64,000 nucleotides of DNA from DASSUW01 sp036257565 (GCA_036257565.1 DATAFH010000111.1:48047-112046), one strand, 5' to 3'. Shown: positions 16,469-25,235, numbered from the stretch's first letter. Notes: generated from the letters alone by a model not told the origin. Numbers and translations: made by a program.

Positions 16469-17556
16469 AGCACTCCTCCTCCTGGGTTGGAGCCGTCATA
16501 CGTGAGCGCCACCTTGACCGCGTCGTTGGGGTGCTCGTCGAGCCAGGCGTACGCCTCGACCGCCTGCTCGAAGGGAAACTTCCGGATCGGGAGCTCGTCC
16601 ACGCGCAGCCGGCCGGCGGCGAAGAGGTCGACGACCGTCCGCATCACGCGCGTGCGGTCCCAGGCCGGGTGCGCCCGGTGCGGGGCGCCCCAGGCGCCCA
16701 TGCTCGAGACCATGTCGAGCCGGTTGTGGTGCCACTCCTCTCCCAGCCGCAGCTGCGGCGCGCCGCCCTGGTAGAAGCCGACGGTCACCACCGAGCCGCC
16801 CAGCCCCGCCGCGGCGACGGCGTCCTGGAGGCCGGCCGTGCGGCCGGAGGTCTCGACGGTCACGTCCGCGCCGCGGCCCGCCGCCCGCTTGATGGCGGCG
16901 CCGGCCCCCTCGGGCTGGTCGAGCGGGTCGAGCACCTGGTCGGCGCCGAGCTCGAGCGCGAGCGCCCGCCGGCTCTCGACGAGGTCGAGGGCGGTCACGC
17001 GGCCGGCACCCGCCAGGCGGGCGAGCTGCACGAGCAGCAGGCCGATCGCGCCGAGGCCGACGATCACGACCTGGTCGCCGATCTTCAGGCGGGCGTCGTG
17101 GGCGGCGACCAGAGCCACCGCACCGAGGCTCGTGAAGAGCGCCCACGGCGGCGGGTCCTCGCCGCGCTCCGACAGGGCGACGAGCGGATACGAGGCCTGA
17201 GCGTCGAGATCGACCACGGCCTGCTCGCCGTGCGGGGCGCCGGCGTGCACGACGGCACCGGGCTCGAGCTCGCGGACGTCGGCGCCGACCTCCTCGACGC
17301 GCCCGACGAGCTCGTAGCCGAGCGGCACGGGATACGCCGGCTGCGGCGGGTCGGGGCGAACGAAGGCCCGCAGCTCGCGGTCGAACTCCCGGTCGGCGAA
17401 CGCGGAGCTCCCGCGGTAGAGGTTGAGCTCGGTGCCGTGGCTGACGCCGCTGAGCAGCGTGCGCACCCGGACGTCGCGGGGACCGAGGTCTGGCGCGTCG
17501 GCATCGTCCCTCAGGCGCAGGGAGCGCGGTCCTTCGAGCACGAGTGCCCGAGCCAC
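16465..17556 (-). CDS. MDR-superfamily dehydrogenase lacking the zinc ligands (BchC-like)
   Basis: A 363-residue medium-chain dehydrogenase/reductase with a GroES-like N-domain and a Rossmann domain (VIVGLGAIGLLLVQLA, about residues 175-190). The catalytic zinc Cys is replaced in LLSGVSHGTE and the catalytic His of the usual GHE motif is Tyr (PLGYELVG); the four-Cys structural zinc loop is absent as well. It therefore looks like the BchC-type, zinc-independent branch. As first gene of the glycoside operon it probably oxidises the sugar or aglycone; the substrate is unknown. Confidence 0.82.
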   Translation of the reverse strand: MARALVLEGPRSLRLRDDADAPDLGPRDVRVRTLLSGVSHGTELNLYRGSSAFADREFDRELRAFVRPDPPQPAYPVPLGYELVGRVEEVGADVRELEPGAVVHAGAPHGEQAVVDLDAQASYPLVALSERGEDPPPWALFTSLGAVALVAAHDARLKIGDQVVIVGLGAIGLLLVQLARLAGAGRVTALDLVESRRALALELGADQVLDPLDQPEGAGAAIKRAAGRGADVTVETSGRTAGLQDAVAAAGLGGSVVTVGFYQGGAPQLRLGEEWHHNRLDMVSSMGAWGAPHRAHPAWDRTRVMRTVVDLFAAGRLRVDELPIRKFPFEQAVEAYAWLDEHPNDAVKVALTYDGSNPGGGVL

Positions 17557-17590
17557 TCTCGGCTCTCCTCCTCAGGTCGTTGGCGGCGCG

Positions 17591-17620
17591 AGCGTAAAGC
17601 ACTTGACCGGTGCCGTGCAA
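17591..17620 (-). promoter_or_regulatory. Candidate sigma-70-type promoter of the GH63 operon
   Basis: On the minus strand a TTGCAC box (17620-17615) and a TACGCT box (17596-17591) are separated by 18 bases. Transcription would start near 17584, about 28 bases before the dehydrogenase start codon. The region up to 17709 is shared with the divergent ROK gene and is notably AT-richer than its surroundings. Confidence 0.45.
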
Positions 17621-17709
17621 GCAGAAGATTGCCATGAGGTGCGTTACCAACCAAACTTTTGCTTAGCGACTACACAGAAGTTGCCTCTCGAAGGTAAGGT
17701 GTCGCAACG

Positions 17710-18906
17710 ATGGCCACCGTGCCCCTATCGATGTCGGGCTCGCCTGGCAGCGTGCTGCGGCTGATCCGGGAGGGGCATGCTCTGACGCGGACCGACGTCA
17801 TGGACGTTACCGGCCTCTCGCGCTCGACGGTGATGCAGCGCCTCGGCGTGCTGCTCTCTGCCGGGCTGCTGGTCGAGGCGCCCGAGGCCGGGCCGTCGAG
17901 CGGCGGCCGCCGGCCCGCGGCCCTCGCCTTCAACCAGCGGATGGGCGTCGTGCTGGCTGCTGACCTCGGCGCGGGCCACGGGCGGCTCGCTGTGTGTGAC
18001 CTGGCGGGCGAGTCGCTGGCCGAGCGCGAGGAGCCGATCCGGATCGCCGACGGCCCCGAGCCGGTGCTCGAGTGGGTCGGCGACACGTTCGACGCGCTGC
18101 TCGCGGAGGCCGGGCGCGACGGCGGCGACGTGCTCGCCGCCGCGATCGGCGTGCCGGGCCCGGTTGACGTCGCCTCGGGGCGGCCGGTCAACCCGCCGAT
18201 CATGCCGGGCTGGGACGGCTACCCGGTCGCCGGGCACCTGCGCGAGCGCTTCGGCGCGCCCGCCCTGCTCGAGCGCGACGTCCACGCGATGGCGCTGGGC
18301 GAGCACCGGCGCCACTGGCCCGATCTCTCGCACTTCGTGTTCGTCAAGGTGGCGACGTACATCGGGGCCGGCGTCATCTCGGACGGCAAGCTCCTGCGCG
18401 GCAGCCACGGCCGGGCGGGCGACATCGGCCACATCCGCGCGATCCGCGACTCCGACGTGATGTGCTCGTGCGGCAACCGCGGCTGCGTGGCCGTGCTCGC
18501 CTCCGGCGGCGCGCTCATCCGCCAGCTGACCGAGGCGGGGTTCGACGTGTCATCGACGGCCGACATCGTCGAGCTCGTGCGCGGCGGCCGTGCCGCGCCG
18601 ATGAACCACGTGCGCGAGGCGGGCCGCGTGCTGGGCGCCGCGCTGGCCGCGGTGGTGAGTGTCGTGGCACCCACCGCGATCGTCGTCGGCGGCGAGCTGG
18701 CCGAGGCTTCGGAGCCGCTGCTGGCCGGCATCCGCGAGAGCGTCTACCAGCGCGCGTCGGCGCTCGCCACGCGAGAGCTGCGGATCCTCACCAGCCGCCT
18801 CGGCCCGCGGGCCGGCGTGGTCGGCGCGACGACGCTGGCGCTCGAGCACGTGCTCGAGCCCGCGAACGTCGACGCCCTGCTCGCGGCGCGCGGCCTCGCC
18901 GCCTGA
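17710..18906 (+). CDS. ROK-family transcriptional regulator of the GH63 locus
   Basis: A 398-residue repressor-type protein: winged helix-turn-helix at about residues 10-55 (TRTDVMDVTGLSRSTVMQRL), then a ROK domain with GVVLAADLGAGH near 78 and the zinc motif CSCGNRGC near 257. It is transcribed divergently from the dehydrogenase-importer-GH63 operon across a 153-base shared promoter region, so it most likely responds to the imported sugar and controls both directions. Its stop overlaps the start of the isomerase gene (TGATG). Confidence 0.9.
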   Translation: MATVPLSMSGSPGSVLRLIREGHALTRTDVMDVTGLSRSTVMQRLGVLLSAGLLVEAPEAGPSSGGRRPAALAFNQRMGVVLAADLGAGHGRLAVCDLAGESLAEREEPIRIADGPEPVLEWVGDTFDALLAEAGRDGGDVLAAAIGVPGPVDVASGRPVNPPIMPGWDGYPVAGHLRERFGAPALLERDVHAMALGEHRRHWPDLSHFVFVKVATYIGAGVISDGKLLRGSHGRAGDIGHIRAIRDSDVMCSCGNRGCVAVLASGGALIRQLTEAGFDVSSTADIVELVRGGRAAPMNHVREAGRVLGAALAAVVSVVAPTAIVVGGELAEASEPLLAGIRESVYQRASALATRELRILTSRLGPRAGVVGATTLALEHVLEPANVDALLAARGLAA

Positions 18907-19661
18907 TGCGGCTCGCGGTCCAGGAGAACCTCGTGTCCGGCCTGCGCGAGGCGCTCGCGGCGGGCTTCGACGGGCTCGAGCTGCGCGACGCCGATCCGTC
19001 GCGCGACGTCGAGGCGCTGCGCGGGCACGCGTGGACGGCATGCCCGGAGCTGGACGGCTGGCTCGGCGACTTCGACGCTGGCGCTCGGCGGCATGCCGTC
19101 GACCGGCTGCGGCGCCAGCTCGAGGGGGTGGCGGCGCTCGGCGGCGTCGGGGTGATCACGCCGGCGGCGTGGGGCATGTTCACGCGCCGGCTGCCGCCGT
19201 TCGACGAGCCACCGCGCGCGCCCGCACAGGACCGCGAGGTGCTGCTCGAGGGGCTCGCGGAGCTCGGCGCCCATGCCGCGGAGCTCGGGGTCGCGCTGCT
19301 CCTCGAGCCGCTCAACCGCTACGAGGACCACATGGTGAACACGCTCGCGCAGGCGGCGGAGCTGATCGCCGAGGCCGGCACCGGCGGACTTGCCGTGCTC
19401 GCCGACACGTACCACATGAACATCGAGGAGGACGACCTCTGCGCCGCGCTGCGCGCGGTCGCCCCCGTGCTCGGCGCGGTCCACCTGAGCGACTCGAACC
19501 GCGCGCAGCCGGGCACGGGCCACATCCCCTTCCCCGCCGTCGTGGCGACGCTGCGCGAGATCGCGTTCGACGGTGTGCTGTCCGTCGAGTGCCGCCTGCG
19601 CGGCGAGCTCACCGAGGCGGTGCGCGAATGCGGCGCGTACCTGCGTTCGGTCCTGGGTTGA
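18906..19661 (+). CDS. Sugar phosphate isomerase/epimerase-like TIM-barrel protein
   Basis: A 251-residue protein of the AP_endonuc_2 / xylose-isomerase-like TIM-barrel family. Metal-ligand residues of the family appear as LLLEPLNRYEDH (Glu), LADTYHMNIEE (Asp/His), VHLSDSNR and a terminal SVECRL (Glu). Such enzymes isomerise or epimerise keto-sugars or sugar-acid derivatives. It is coupled to the ROK regulator and so probably processes the product released by the GH63 enzyme and dehydrogenase. Confidence 0.85.
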   Translation: MRLAVQENLVSGLREALAAGFDGLELRDADPSRDVEALRGHAWTACPELDGWLGDFDAGARRHAVDRLRRQLEGVAALGGVGVITPAAWGMFTRRLPPFDEPPRAPAQDREVLLEGLAELGAHAAELGVALLLEPLNRYEDHMVNTLAQAAELIAEAGTGGLAVLADTYHMNIEEDDLCAALRAVAPVLGAVHLSDSNRAQPGTGHIPFPAVVATLREIAFDGVLSVECRLRGELTEAVRECGAYLRSVLG

Positions 19662-19804
19662 TCAGGAGCGGCGGAGGGCGGCGTGCGTCGTGGAAGCCGC
19701 ACATGCCGCGCACGTCGCCGCCCGGAGGCGTAGCGGTCGCGATCTTCGCGGAGATCGGCGCCGAGGGCCCGCGCCCGGCGGTCTGGAAGCTCGCCCGCTG
19801 GTGA

Positions 19805-20354
19805 TCAGCGGCTGTCGTGGAAGATGATCCCGAGCGCCGTGCGGCGGCCGCTTGTGACCGTGCTGACGCCGTGGCGCAGCCCGACCCGGTGGTAGCCGCT
19901 GCGGCCCTTAGAGGTCCTGGTGGAGCGCGTTCCAGTCCCCCGCGCCGTAGCGCAGGATCAGCGGCGTCGGGCGCTCCTGGCCCACCCCGCGGCAGCGCTC
20001 GAGCAGCTCCTCGTGCTCGAGCGGGAAGGTGGGGTTGTCGCCGCTCAGCAGCTCGGCCCAGTTGTTGGCGATCGGCGCCAGGTGGCGGTAGAGGGCGCTC
20101 CGCAGCTCGGCGATCGGCTCCGGCAGCGGGTGGTCGAAGTAGCGGTACCGGCCGTCGCCGAAGCGGTGCCGGGCCATGTCGATCGTCGACCGGAACCGGC
20201 CGCCGTCGAAGAGATCCGCGAGCTCGCCCGCCTCCCGCTCGCTGAGAAGCCGCGCCGTGACGGCGAAGCCACGGGTGTCGAGCTGCTCACGCAGGGCCTC
20301 CCACGGGAGCGCGTCGACGCGTTCGGTCAGCGAGATGCGAGTGGCGGTCGTCAT
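19805..20354 (-). pseudogene. 2OG-Fe(II) oxygenase (PF09859 type) with internal deletion
   Basis: The first 148 codons encode the N-terminal part of a 2-oxoglutarate/Fe(II) oxygenase and run to NALHQDL, where the H-x-D iron ligands lie; a TAA at 19908-19910 then stops the frame. In another frame the true C-terminus follows immediately: GYHRVGLRHGVSTVTSG and then GIIFHDSR with a stop at 19805. The segment normally between them (roughly 50-60 residues, my estimate from the family) is missing, and the join is out of frame. The gene is therefore broken. An assembly error is the alternative explanation. Confidence 0.8.
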
Positions 20355-20411
20355 GGTGGTTCCAACGTCGCTCCGGGTCCTTTCGTGAGGTCCGGCGGGT
20401 CAGACCTGCGA

Positions 20412-20438
20412 GGGGAGCGCGGGCGTGCCGCGCTCCCC
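20412..20438. other. Strong GC hairpin in the divergent intergenic region
   Basis: A perfect 11-base-pair stem, GGGGAGCGCGG (20412-20422) and CCGCGCTCCCC (20428-20438), with a 5-base loop. It lies 58 bases upstream of the oxygenase pseudogene start and about 250 bases before the LuxR gene. It could structure the 5' leader of either transcript. The gene-free stretch 20355-20685 holds this hairpin, the inverted repeat at 20565-20596 and no gene I can support. Confidence 0.5.
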
Positions 20439-20564
20439 CGCGAGAGGTCCCGGGGCCTGGGCACCGGGCGTCGTGCTCCTGCGCGGGCTGGGGCGGGGCC
20501 GCCGCCTGCGGGAGATGAGGAATCGAGCCATGCGAGCAGGTTCCCGCGGCCGACCGACGCGCAC

Positions 20565-20596
20565 ATCAGGGTGGGTCCCTACACCCTCACCCTGAT
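20565..20596. promoter_or_regulatory. Inverted repeat upstream of the LuxR-type regulator gene
   Basis: ATCAGGGTG at 20565-20573 and CACCCTGAT at 20588-20596 form a perfect 9-base inverted repeat with a 14-base spacer, about 90 bases before the regulator start. The arm spacing fits a dimeric regulator site; the binder is unknown. Confidence 0.4.
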
Positions 20597-20685
20597 CCCA
20601 CCCCCTTACCCCCTTGCCGAACCCCCTGGACGGCCGCCCCGAAACTCGCTCCCACGCTCGCGTCGCGGCGCGGGAGAATGCGGTC

Positions 20686-22326
20686 GTGAACGAGACGCGC
20701 GACGCCCCGGGTTGGCGCGAGCTGCGGCAGGCGGACTGGGCGGCGGCGCGCGAGCGCTTCGGGGAGGCGCTCGCCGCCGAGGCGACGCCCGAGGCGTTCG
20801 AGGGCCTGAGCTGGGCGGCCTGGTGGCTGGACGACGGCCCCGGCGTGTTCGCCGCTCGCGAGGCCGCATACCGGCTCTACATGCAGCGGGGTGACCCGGC
20901 CGGGGCGGCTCGCATGGCGACGTGGCTCGCCGCCGACCAGCTCGACTTCTGCGGCGCGTGGGCGGTCGCGAGCGGGTGGTTGCGGCGCGCGCAGCGGTTG
21001 CTGGCCGGGATCGAGCCGGGTCCCGAGCACGGCTGGCTCGCGTTCCACGAGGGCTACCTCGCCCACGCGGCGGGCGACACGGCGAGGGCGGGTGAGCTGG
21101 CCGCGCACGCGGCGGAGATCGGTCGCCGGTTCGCGGTCGCCGACCTCGAGATGCTCGGCCTCGGGCTGCAGGGATCGACGCTCGTCGCGTGCGGCCGGGT
21201 GGACCACGGGATGCGCTGTCTCGACGAGGCCACGGCGACGGCGCTGGCCGGCGATCCCTCGATTCCGATTTCGTCGGCGTGGACGTTCTGCATGCTGGTC
21301 AGCGCGTGCATTAGCGCGCTCGACTTCGAGCGGGCGTCCGAGTGGTGCGACCGGATCGCCGAGTTCGCCGACCGGTACGGGAGCCGCTACATGCTGGCGT
21401 TCTGCCGAGCCGAGTACGGCGCCGTCGAGCTGTGGCGCGGCCGGTGGGGCGACGCCGAGGCGATGCTCGAGGCGTCCGTCGCCGACTTCGCAGCGTCGCG
21501 GCCGGCCTGGGTGGGCGGGCCGCTCGTGGCGCTCGCCGAGCTGCGCCGGCGTCAGGGACGGCGGGACGGCGCCGAGCGCCTTCTCGACCAGGCGGGCGGC
21601 TCGAGGAACGCGCACCTCTGCCGCGCCCGTCTGGCGCTCGACCGGGGGCATGCACAGCAGGCCGTGGACCTGCTCGTCCGCCTGCTGCGGCAGCTGCCCC
21701 GCGAGCGCGGGCTCGCCCGGGCTCCGGCGCTCGAGCTGCTCGTCGTCGCGCGTGCTGCGCGCGGAGAGCTCGAGGAGGCAGGCGCCGCGCTGGAGGCCCT
21801 CCGCGGCGTGGAGCGGCGGATCGGCACCGACGCGCTGCGCGCGGGCGCCGACCGCGCCGAGGGCGCGCTCGCCTGTGCGAACGACCAGCACGATCGCGCG
21901 CGGGAGCTGTTCGAGGACGCGGTCGACGGCTACGACCGCAGCGGCGCGCCGTACGAGGCCGCCCGTGCGCGGCTCGAGCTCGCGGCATGCCTGATCGAGC
22001 TCGGCCGCGGTGCAGACGCCGCTCGCGAGGCGAACGCCGCGCTCGAGCGGCTGCTCGAGCTCGGAGCGGAGCTCGACGCCGAGCGCGCGCGACGGCTGCT
22101 CGGCGCCGACGTCCCGCTGGGCGACCTCACTCCGCGCGAGCGCGAGGTGCTCGCGCTGCTCGCCGACGCGCTCACGAACCGGCAGATCGCGGAGCGGCTG
22201 GTCGTGAGCGAACACACCGTGCACCGGCACGTGACGAACCTCCTGCGCAAGCTCGACCTCCCCTCGCGCACCGCGGCGGCCGCCTATGCCGTCCGCTCCG
22301 GCCTGCCGGATCGGTCCTCCGCGTAG
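20686..22326 (+). CDS. LuxR-type transcriptional regulator with TPR-like repeats
   Basis: A 546-residue regulator: an all-alpha N-terminal region of TPR-like repeats (about residues 10-470, Ala/Leu/Arg-rich helices) and a C-terminal LuxR helix-turn-helix (LTPREREVLALLADALTNRQIAERL, about residues 480-540). It has no AAA ATPase domain and no receiver, so it is a LAL-like regulator stripped to sensing helices plus DNA binding. I start it at the GTG at 20686, where the helical repeats begin; an ATG at 20614 in the same frame would add 24 unstructured residues. The downstream methyltransferase is a likely target. Confidence 0.82.
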   Translation: MNETRDAPGWRELRQADWAAARERFGEALAAEATPEAFEGLSWAAWWLDDGPGVFAAREAAYRLYMQRGDPAGAARMATWLAADQLDFCGAWAVASGWLRRAQRLLAGIEPGPEHGWLAFHEGYLAHAAGDTARAGELAAHAAEIGRRFAVADLEMLGLGLQGSTLVACGRVDHGMRCLDEATATALAGDPSIPISSAWTFCMLVSACISALDFERASEWCDRIAEFADRYGSRYMLAFCRAEYGAVELWRGRWGDAEAMLEASVADFAASRPAWVGGPLVALAELRRRQGRRDGAERLLDQAGGSRNAHLCRARLALDRGHAQQAVDLLVRLLRQLPRERGLARAPALELLVVARAARGELEEAGAALEALRGVERRIGTDALRAGADRAEGALACANDQHDRARELFEDAVDGYDRSGAPYEAARARLELAACLIELGRGADAAREANAALERLLELGAELDAERARRLLGADVPLGDLTPREREVLALLADALTNRQIAERLVVSEHTVHRHVTNLLRKLDLPSRTAAAAYAVRSGLPDRSSA

Positions 22327-22408
22327 CCCGAACCGATCACGTCGGCGCGACCTGCAGATGGCCGGTCGTGGCGAAGACGCGGGCCCTGGCGCCACCTAGG
22401 GTCCGGAC

Positions 22409-23224
22409 ATGTCCGCAACACAGAGTCAGGAGCGCGCGATGTGGGCGCTCGGCGACTACCACGCGTTCGCGACCCAGACCGTCTGGGGATTGGGGCCGGT
22501 GCTCGTCCAGGCCTGCGGGATCTCAGCCGGGGACCGCGTGCTCGACGTGGCCGCCGGCTCGGGCAACGTGGCGATCCGCGCCGCCGAGGCGGCCGCCGAC
22601 GTGGTGGCGCTCGACCTCACGCCCGAGAACTTCGAGGCGGGCGCCCGCGAGGCCCGTGCTCACGGCGTTGCGGTCGAATGGGTCGAGGGAGACGCCCAGG
22701 CGCTGCCGTTCGCCGACGGCGCGTTCGACGTCGTCACCTCGGCGGTCGGCGCGATCTTCGCCCCCGACCACCGGGCGGTCGCCGACGAGCTGGTCCGCGT
22801 CTGCCGTCCGGGCGGCACGATCGGCATGATCAACTTCATCCCCGAGGGCCTCGCCTCAGAGTTCTTCGAGCTCTTCGGTCGCTACGCGCCGCCGCCGCCG
22901 GGGGCGATCCCACCCGTGCTGTGGGGCAGTGAGGCCCACGTGCGCGAGCTGTTCGGCGACCGGCTCGCTCCGCTGGAGCTGGAGCGCGGGCAGTATGTGG
23001 AACGAAGCCCTGGCGATGCGGCCGCCTACTGCGAGTTCTTCAAGCGCACGTTCGGCCCGGTCGTCGCGCTCTACGCGAGCCTCGCCGGTGACCCGGACCG
23101 CCTCGAAGCCCTCGACCGCGAGTTCCTCGACTTCGCCACGCGCGCGAACCAGGCTCCGCCGGGCGAGCCGGCCGAGTACCCGTACGAGTACCTGCTCGTC
23201 CTCGGGCGCAGAGCGTCTCACTAA
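22409..23224 (+). CDS. Class I SAM-dependent methyltransferase
   Basis: A 271-residue methyltransferase with a UbiE/Methyltransf_11-like Rossmann core: motif I VLDVAAGSGNVA (about residues 44-55), the acidic Asp after the second strand (VVALDLTPEN) and motif IV FDVVTSAVGAIFAP. The C-terminal 110 residues resemble the cap of small-molecule methyltransferases. The substrate is unknown. It follows the LuxR regulator on the same strand, and the two probably form a regulatory pair. It converges on the FG-GAP gene with an 11-base gap. Confidence 0.86.
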   Translation: MSATQSQERAMWALGDYHAFATQTVWGLGPVLVQACGISAGDRVLDVAAGSGNVAIRAAEAAADVVALDLTPENFEAGAREARAHGVAVEWVEGDAQALPFADGAFDVVTSAVGAIFAPDHRAVADELVRVCRPGGTIGMINFIPEGLASEFFELFGRYAPPPPGAIPPVLWGSEAHVRELFGDRLAPLELERGQYVERSPGDAAAYCEFFKRTFGPVVALYASLAGDPDRLEALDREFLDFATRANQAPPGEPAEYPYEYLLVLGRRASH

Positions 23225-23235
23225 CCGCGGGGCGG

Positions 23236-24858
23236 TCACCGTGGCGCGCCGTTGCGCAGCAGATTGCCGCGGCCGGTCGGCCAGGGCAGGCGCGTGGGGC
23301 GTGAGCGGGGGACGCGGTAGACGTCGAGGCCGTGGTCGAACGTCGAGACCACGATCTCGAGCCGCCGGTCGCGGTCGATGTCGGCGATGGAGGGTGCGGC
23401 GGGGATTCCGACGCCGTTCCCGTCACTGCCCTGGTGGCGAAGACGGAGATCGTGGAGGCGCTTGCCGCTCGCGGAGAGGACCATGAGCCGGCCCGCACCG
23501 CGGTTCGGGCCGTACGTGCCGAGGACGAGCTCGGGGCGGCGGTCGCGGTTGAGATCGGCGGCGACGACCTCCGAGGCGAACGTCTTCTTCGCGCCGCGGG
23601 CGTAGTCGTAGCGCCAGAGCCGCTTGCCGCCGGGACCGACCGCGTACACGGCGCCGTCCGGAACGGAAGCGACGATCTCGGGACGCCGATCGCCGCGCAG
23701 GTTGACGATCGTGGGGGCGGGGATGCCACTCGGCGGATACCAGTCGCCGTCGGGCCGTACGGCCGGCTTGCGGGTCTGCGGCAGCCGCCGGAAGCCCTTG
23801 TGCCGGCGCGCCGACCGCCGCCCCGAGCCGTACGCGCCGTCGAGCACCATGAACGCGTACGACTGCGTCTCGTAGGGCTCGTGCTTCTCGACGTTCGGGA
23901 GGCCGATCACCTCGTTGCGTCCGTCGCGGTCAAGGTCGGCGATCGACGGCGGCGACGCGGTCCACTGCAGCCATGCGGTCCGGCGCACGTCCGGCCACGC
24001 GCCGACGTGGCGGTGGAGGTGATCGTCCTCGACGCGCGGGCTCAGCCAGCGGATGAACTGGCCCCACCCCAGTCGCCGCCCGGCGTACTCGCTGGCACGG
24101 TTCCGGTACCAGGGCGACGCCAGGACCGACGTGCCGTCGTGGTTGAAGAGGTTGATCTGGTGGTTGTCGAACGTCACGACGATCTCGAGCTGCGGGTCGT
24201 CGTCGAGGTTCCCGATCCCGACGTTCTCCCCGTACGCGCCGTAGCCGTGGTTGCCCATCCCGTTGAAGCCGGCGTCGGACGACCGGTTGTACCGCGGCCA
24301 GGCCGGCGCCCCGTAAAGCCTGCCGGCGGCGTCGAACACGAAGACCTGCGAGCCGGTCGGGGAGGTGTTGGTCGTCGTCGCGACGACCTCGATGCGGCCG
24401 TCGCCGTCGAGGTCGGCCGCCGCGATCCCGCGCGTCTCGGGACACTGGCCGCCGCTGCAGGTGGAGGCCGGCCAGCCGGGCTCGAGCTGCAGCCGCCCGC
24501 CGCGCAGGTTGTAGGCCGCCACCGTCCCGTCGTTGCCGCCGACGACGACCTCGCGTACGCCGTCGCGGTCGAGGTCGGCAACCACGCTCGGGGCGTAGAC
24601 GCGCCCGCTCGTGGCCGTCCCTTTGCCCAGGAGCCGACCCTTCGCGCTGTAGACGAAGGTGCTGTAGAACGGCGCCACGATCTCCAGCCGGCGGTCGCCA
24701 TCGAGGTCCACGAGACCCGGCGACGAGAACCAGCCGGTCTCACCCGTGGGGATGTTCCGCACGAAGCGCGGCTTGGCGACGGGCCGGGCTTCGGCGATCG
24801 TCGGGGCTGCGACCATCGCGGATAGCGCGATGACCGCGGGGAGCATGCGCCTCCGCAT
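23236..24858 (-). CDS. Secreted FG-GAP/VCBS beta-propeller protein
   Basis: A 540-residue exported protein. A Sec signal (about residues 1-24, MRRRMLPAVIALS to APTIAEA) is followed by at least six repeats of the pattern DLDGDRRLEIV / DLDRDGVREVV, calcium-binding loops of integrin-type propellers. Such proteins bind carbohydrate or surface polymers; the role here is unknown. The start at 24858 keeps the positively charged n-region; an ATG at 24846 has a better GGAGG site but loses the arginines. A frame open to 24972 would run into the divergent gene. Confidence 0.84.
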   Translation of the reverse strand: MRRRMLPAVIALSAMVAAPTIAEARPVAKPRFVRNIPTGETGWFSSPGLVDLDGDRRLEIVAPFYSTFVYSAKGRLLGKGTATSGRVYAPSVVADLDRDGVREVVVGGNDGTVAAYNLRGGRLQLEPGWPASTCSGGQCPETRGIAAADLDGDGRIEVVATTTNTSPTGSQVFVFDAAGRLYGAPAWPRYNRSSDAGFNGMGNHGYGAYGENVGIGNLDDDPQLEIVVTFDNHQINLFNHDGTSVLASPWYRNRASEYAGRRLGWGQFIRWLSPRVEDDHLHRHVGAWPDVRRTAWLQWTASPPSIADLDRDGRNEVIGLPNVEKHEPYETQSYAFMVLDGAYGSGRRSARRHKGFRRLPQTRKPAVRPDGDWYPPSGIPAPTIVNLRGDRRPEIVASVPDGAVYAVGPGGKRLWRYDYARGAKKTFASEVVAADLNRDRRPELVLGTYGPNRGAGRLMVLSASGKRLHDLRLRHQGSDGNGVGIPAAPSIADIDRDRRLEIVVSTFDHGLDVYRVPRSRPTRLPWPTGRGNLLRNGAPR

Positions 24859-24894
24859 CGTGCACAACCTATCTGCGGCGGGTAGGACGACGTC

Positions 24895-25167
24895 ATGTTC
24901 CGAATGCTCCGACGCATGCCGCTGGTTCGACTCCTGGCCATCGGCCAGATCGTCCTCCTCGCCCGGCGCCACTTCCGGCGCCTGAATTCCAACGATCGGC
25001 GCCGCCTGAGCGAGCTGGTGCGCAGGGGGCGTGACCTGAGCCCCGCCGAGCGCGACGAGCTGCGGCGCCTGCTCTCCAAGCTCGAGCCGCGCCAGTTCGC
25101 CGCGGCGACCGCCAACGCGTTCTCACCCGTGCCGCTCCCGCGCTGGCTCGCCCGCCTCACCCGCTGA
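24895..25167 (+). CDS. Small basic membrane-associated protein, unknown
   Basis: A 90-residue protein with a short hydrophobic N-terminal stretch (residues 9-23, PLVRLLAIGQIVLLA) between Arg clusters, then an amphipathic helical part with SPAERDELRRLLSKL. It is divergent from the FG-GAP gene with only 36 bases between starts, so the two may share a promoter region. No function is recognised. Confidence 0.65.
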   Translation: MFRMLRRMPLVRLLAIGQIVLLARRHFRRLNSNDRRRLSELVRRGRDLSPAERDELRRLLSKLEPRQFAAATANAFSPVPLPRWLARLTR

Positions 25168-25235
25168 TCCGGCGCGGCCGCACGGTGCGGCCGATAGATT
25201 GCCCCAAAATTGTGGCCGTCTGAAAGGAAGCTCCG

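Noticed and set aside
19704..19804. A 33-codon plus-strand frame beginning MPRTSPPGG
   Set aside because: No family match or convincing ribosome site; it lies between the isomerase gene and the oxygenase pseudogene and is probably chance.
19908..20354. The 148-codon oxygenase frame as a complete gene
   Set aside because: It stops just after the HxD motif, and the family C-terminus follows in another frame, so it is part of a broken gene.
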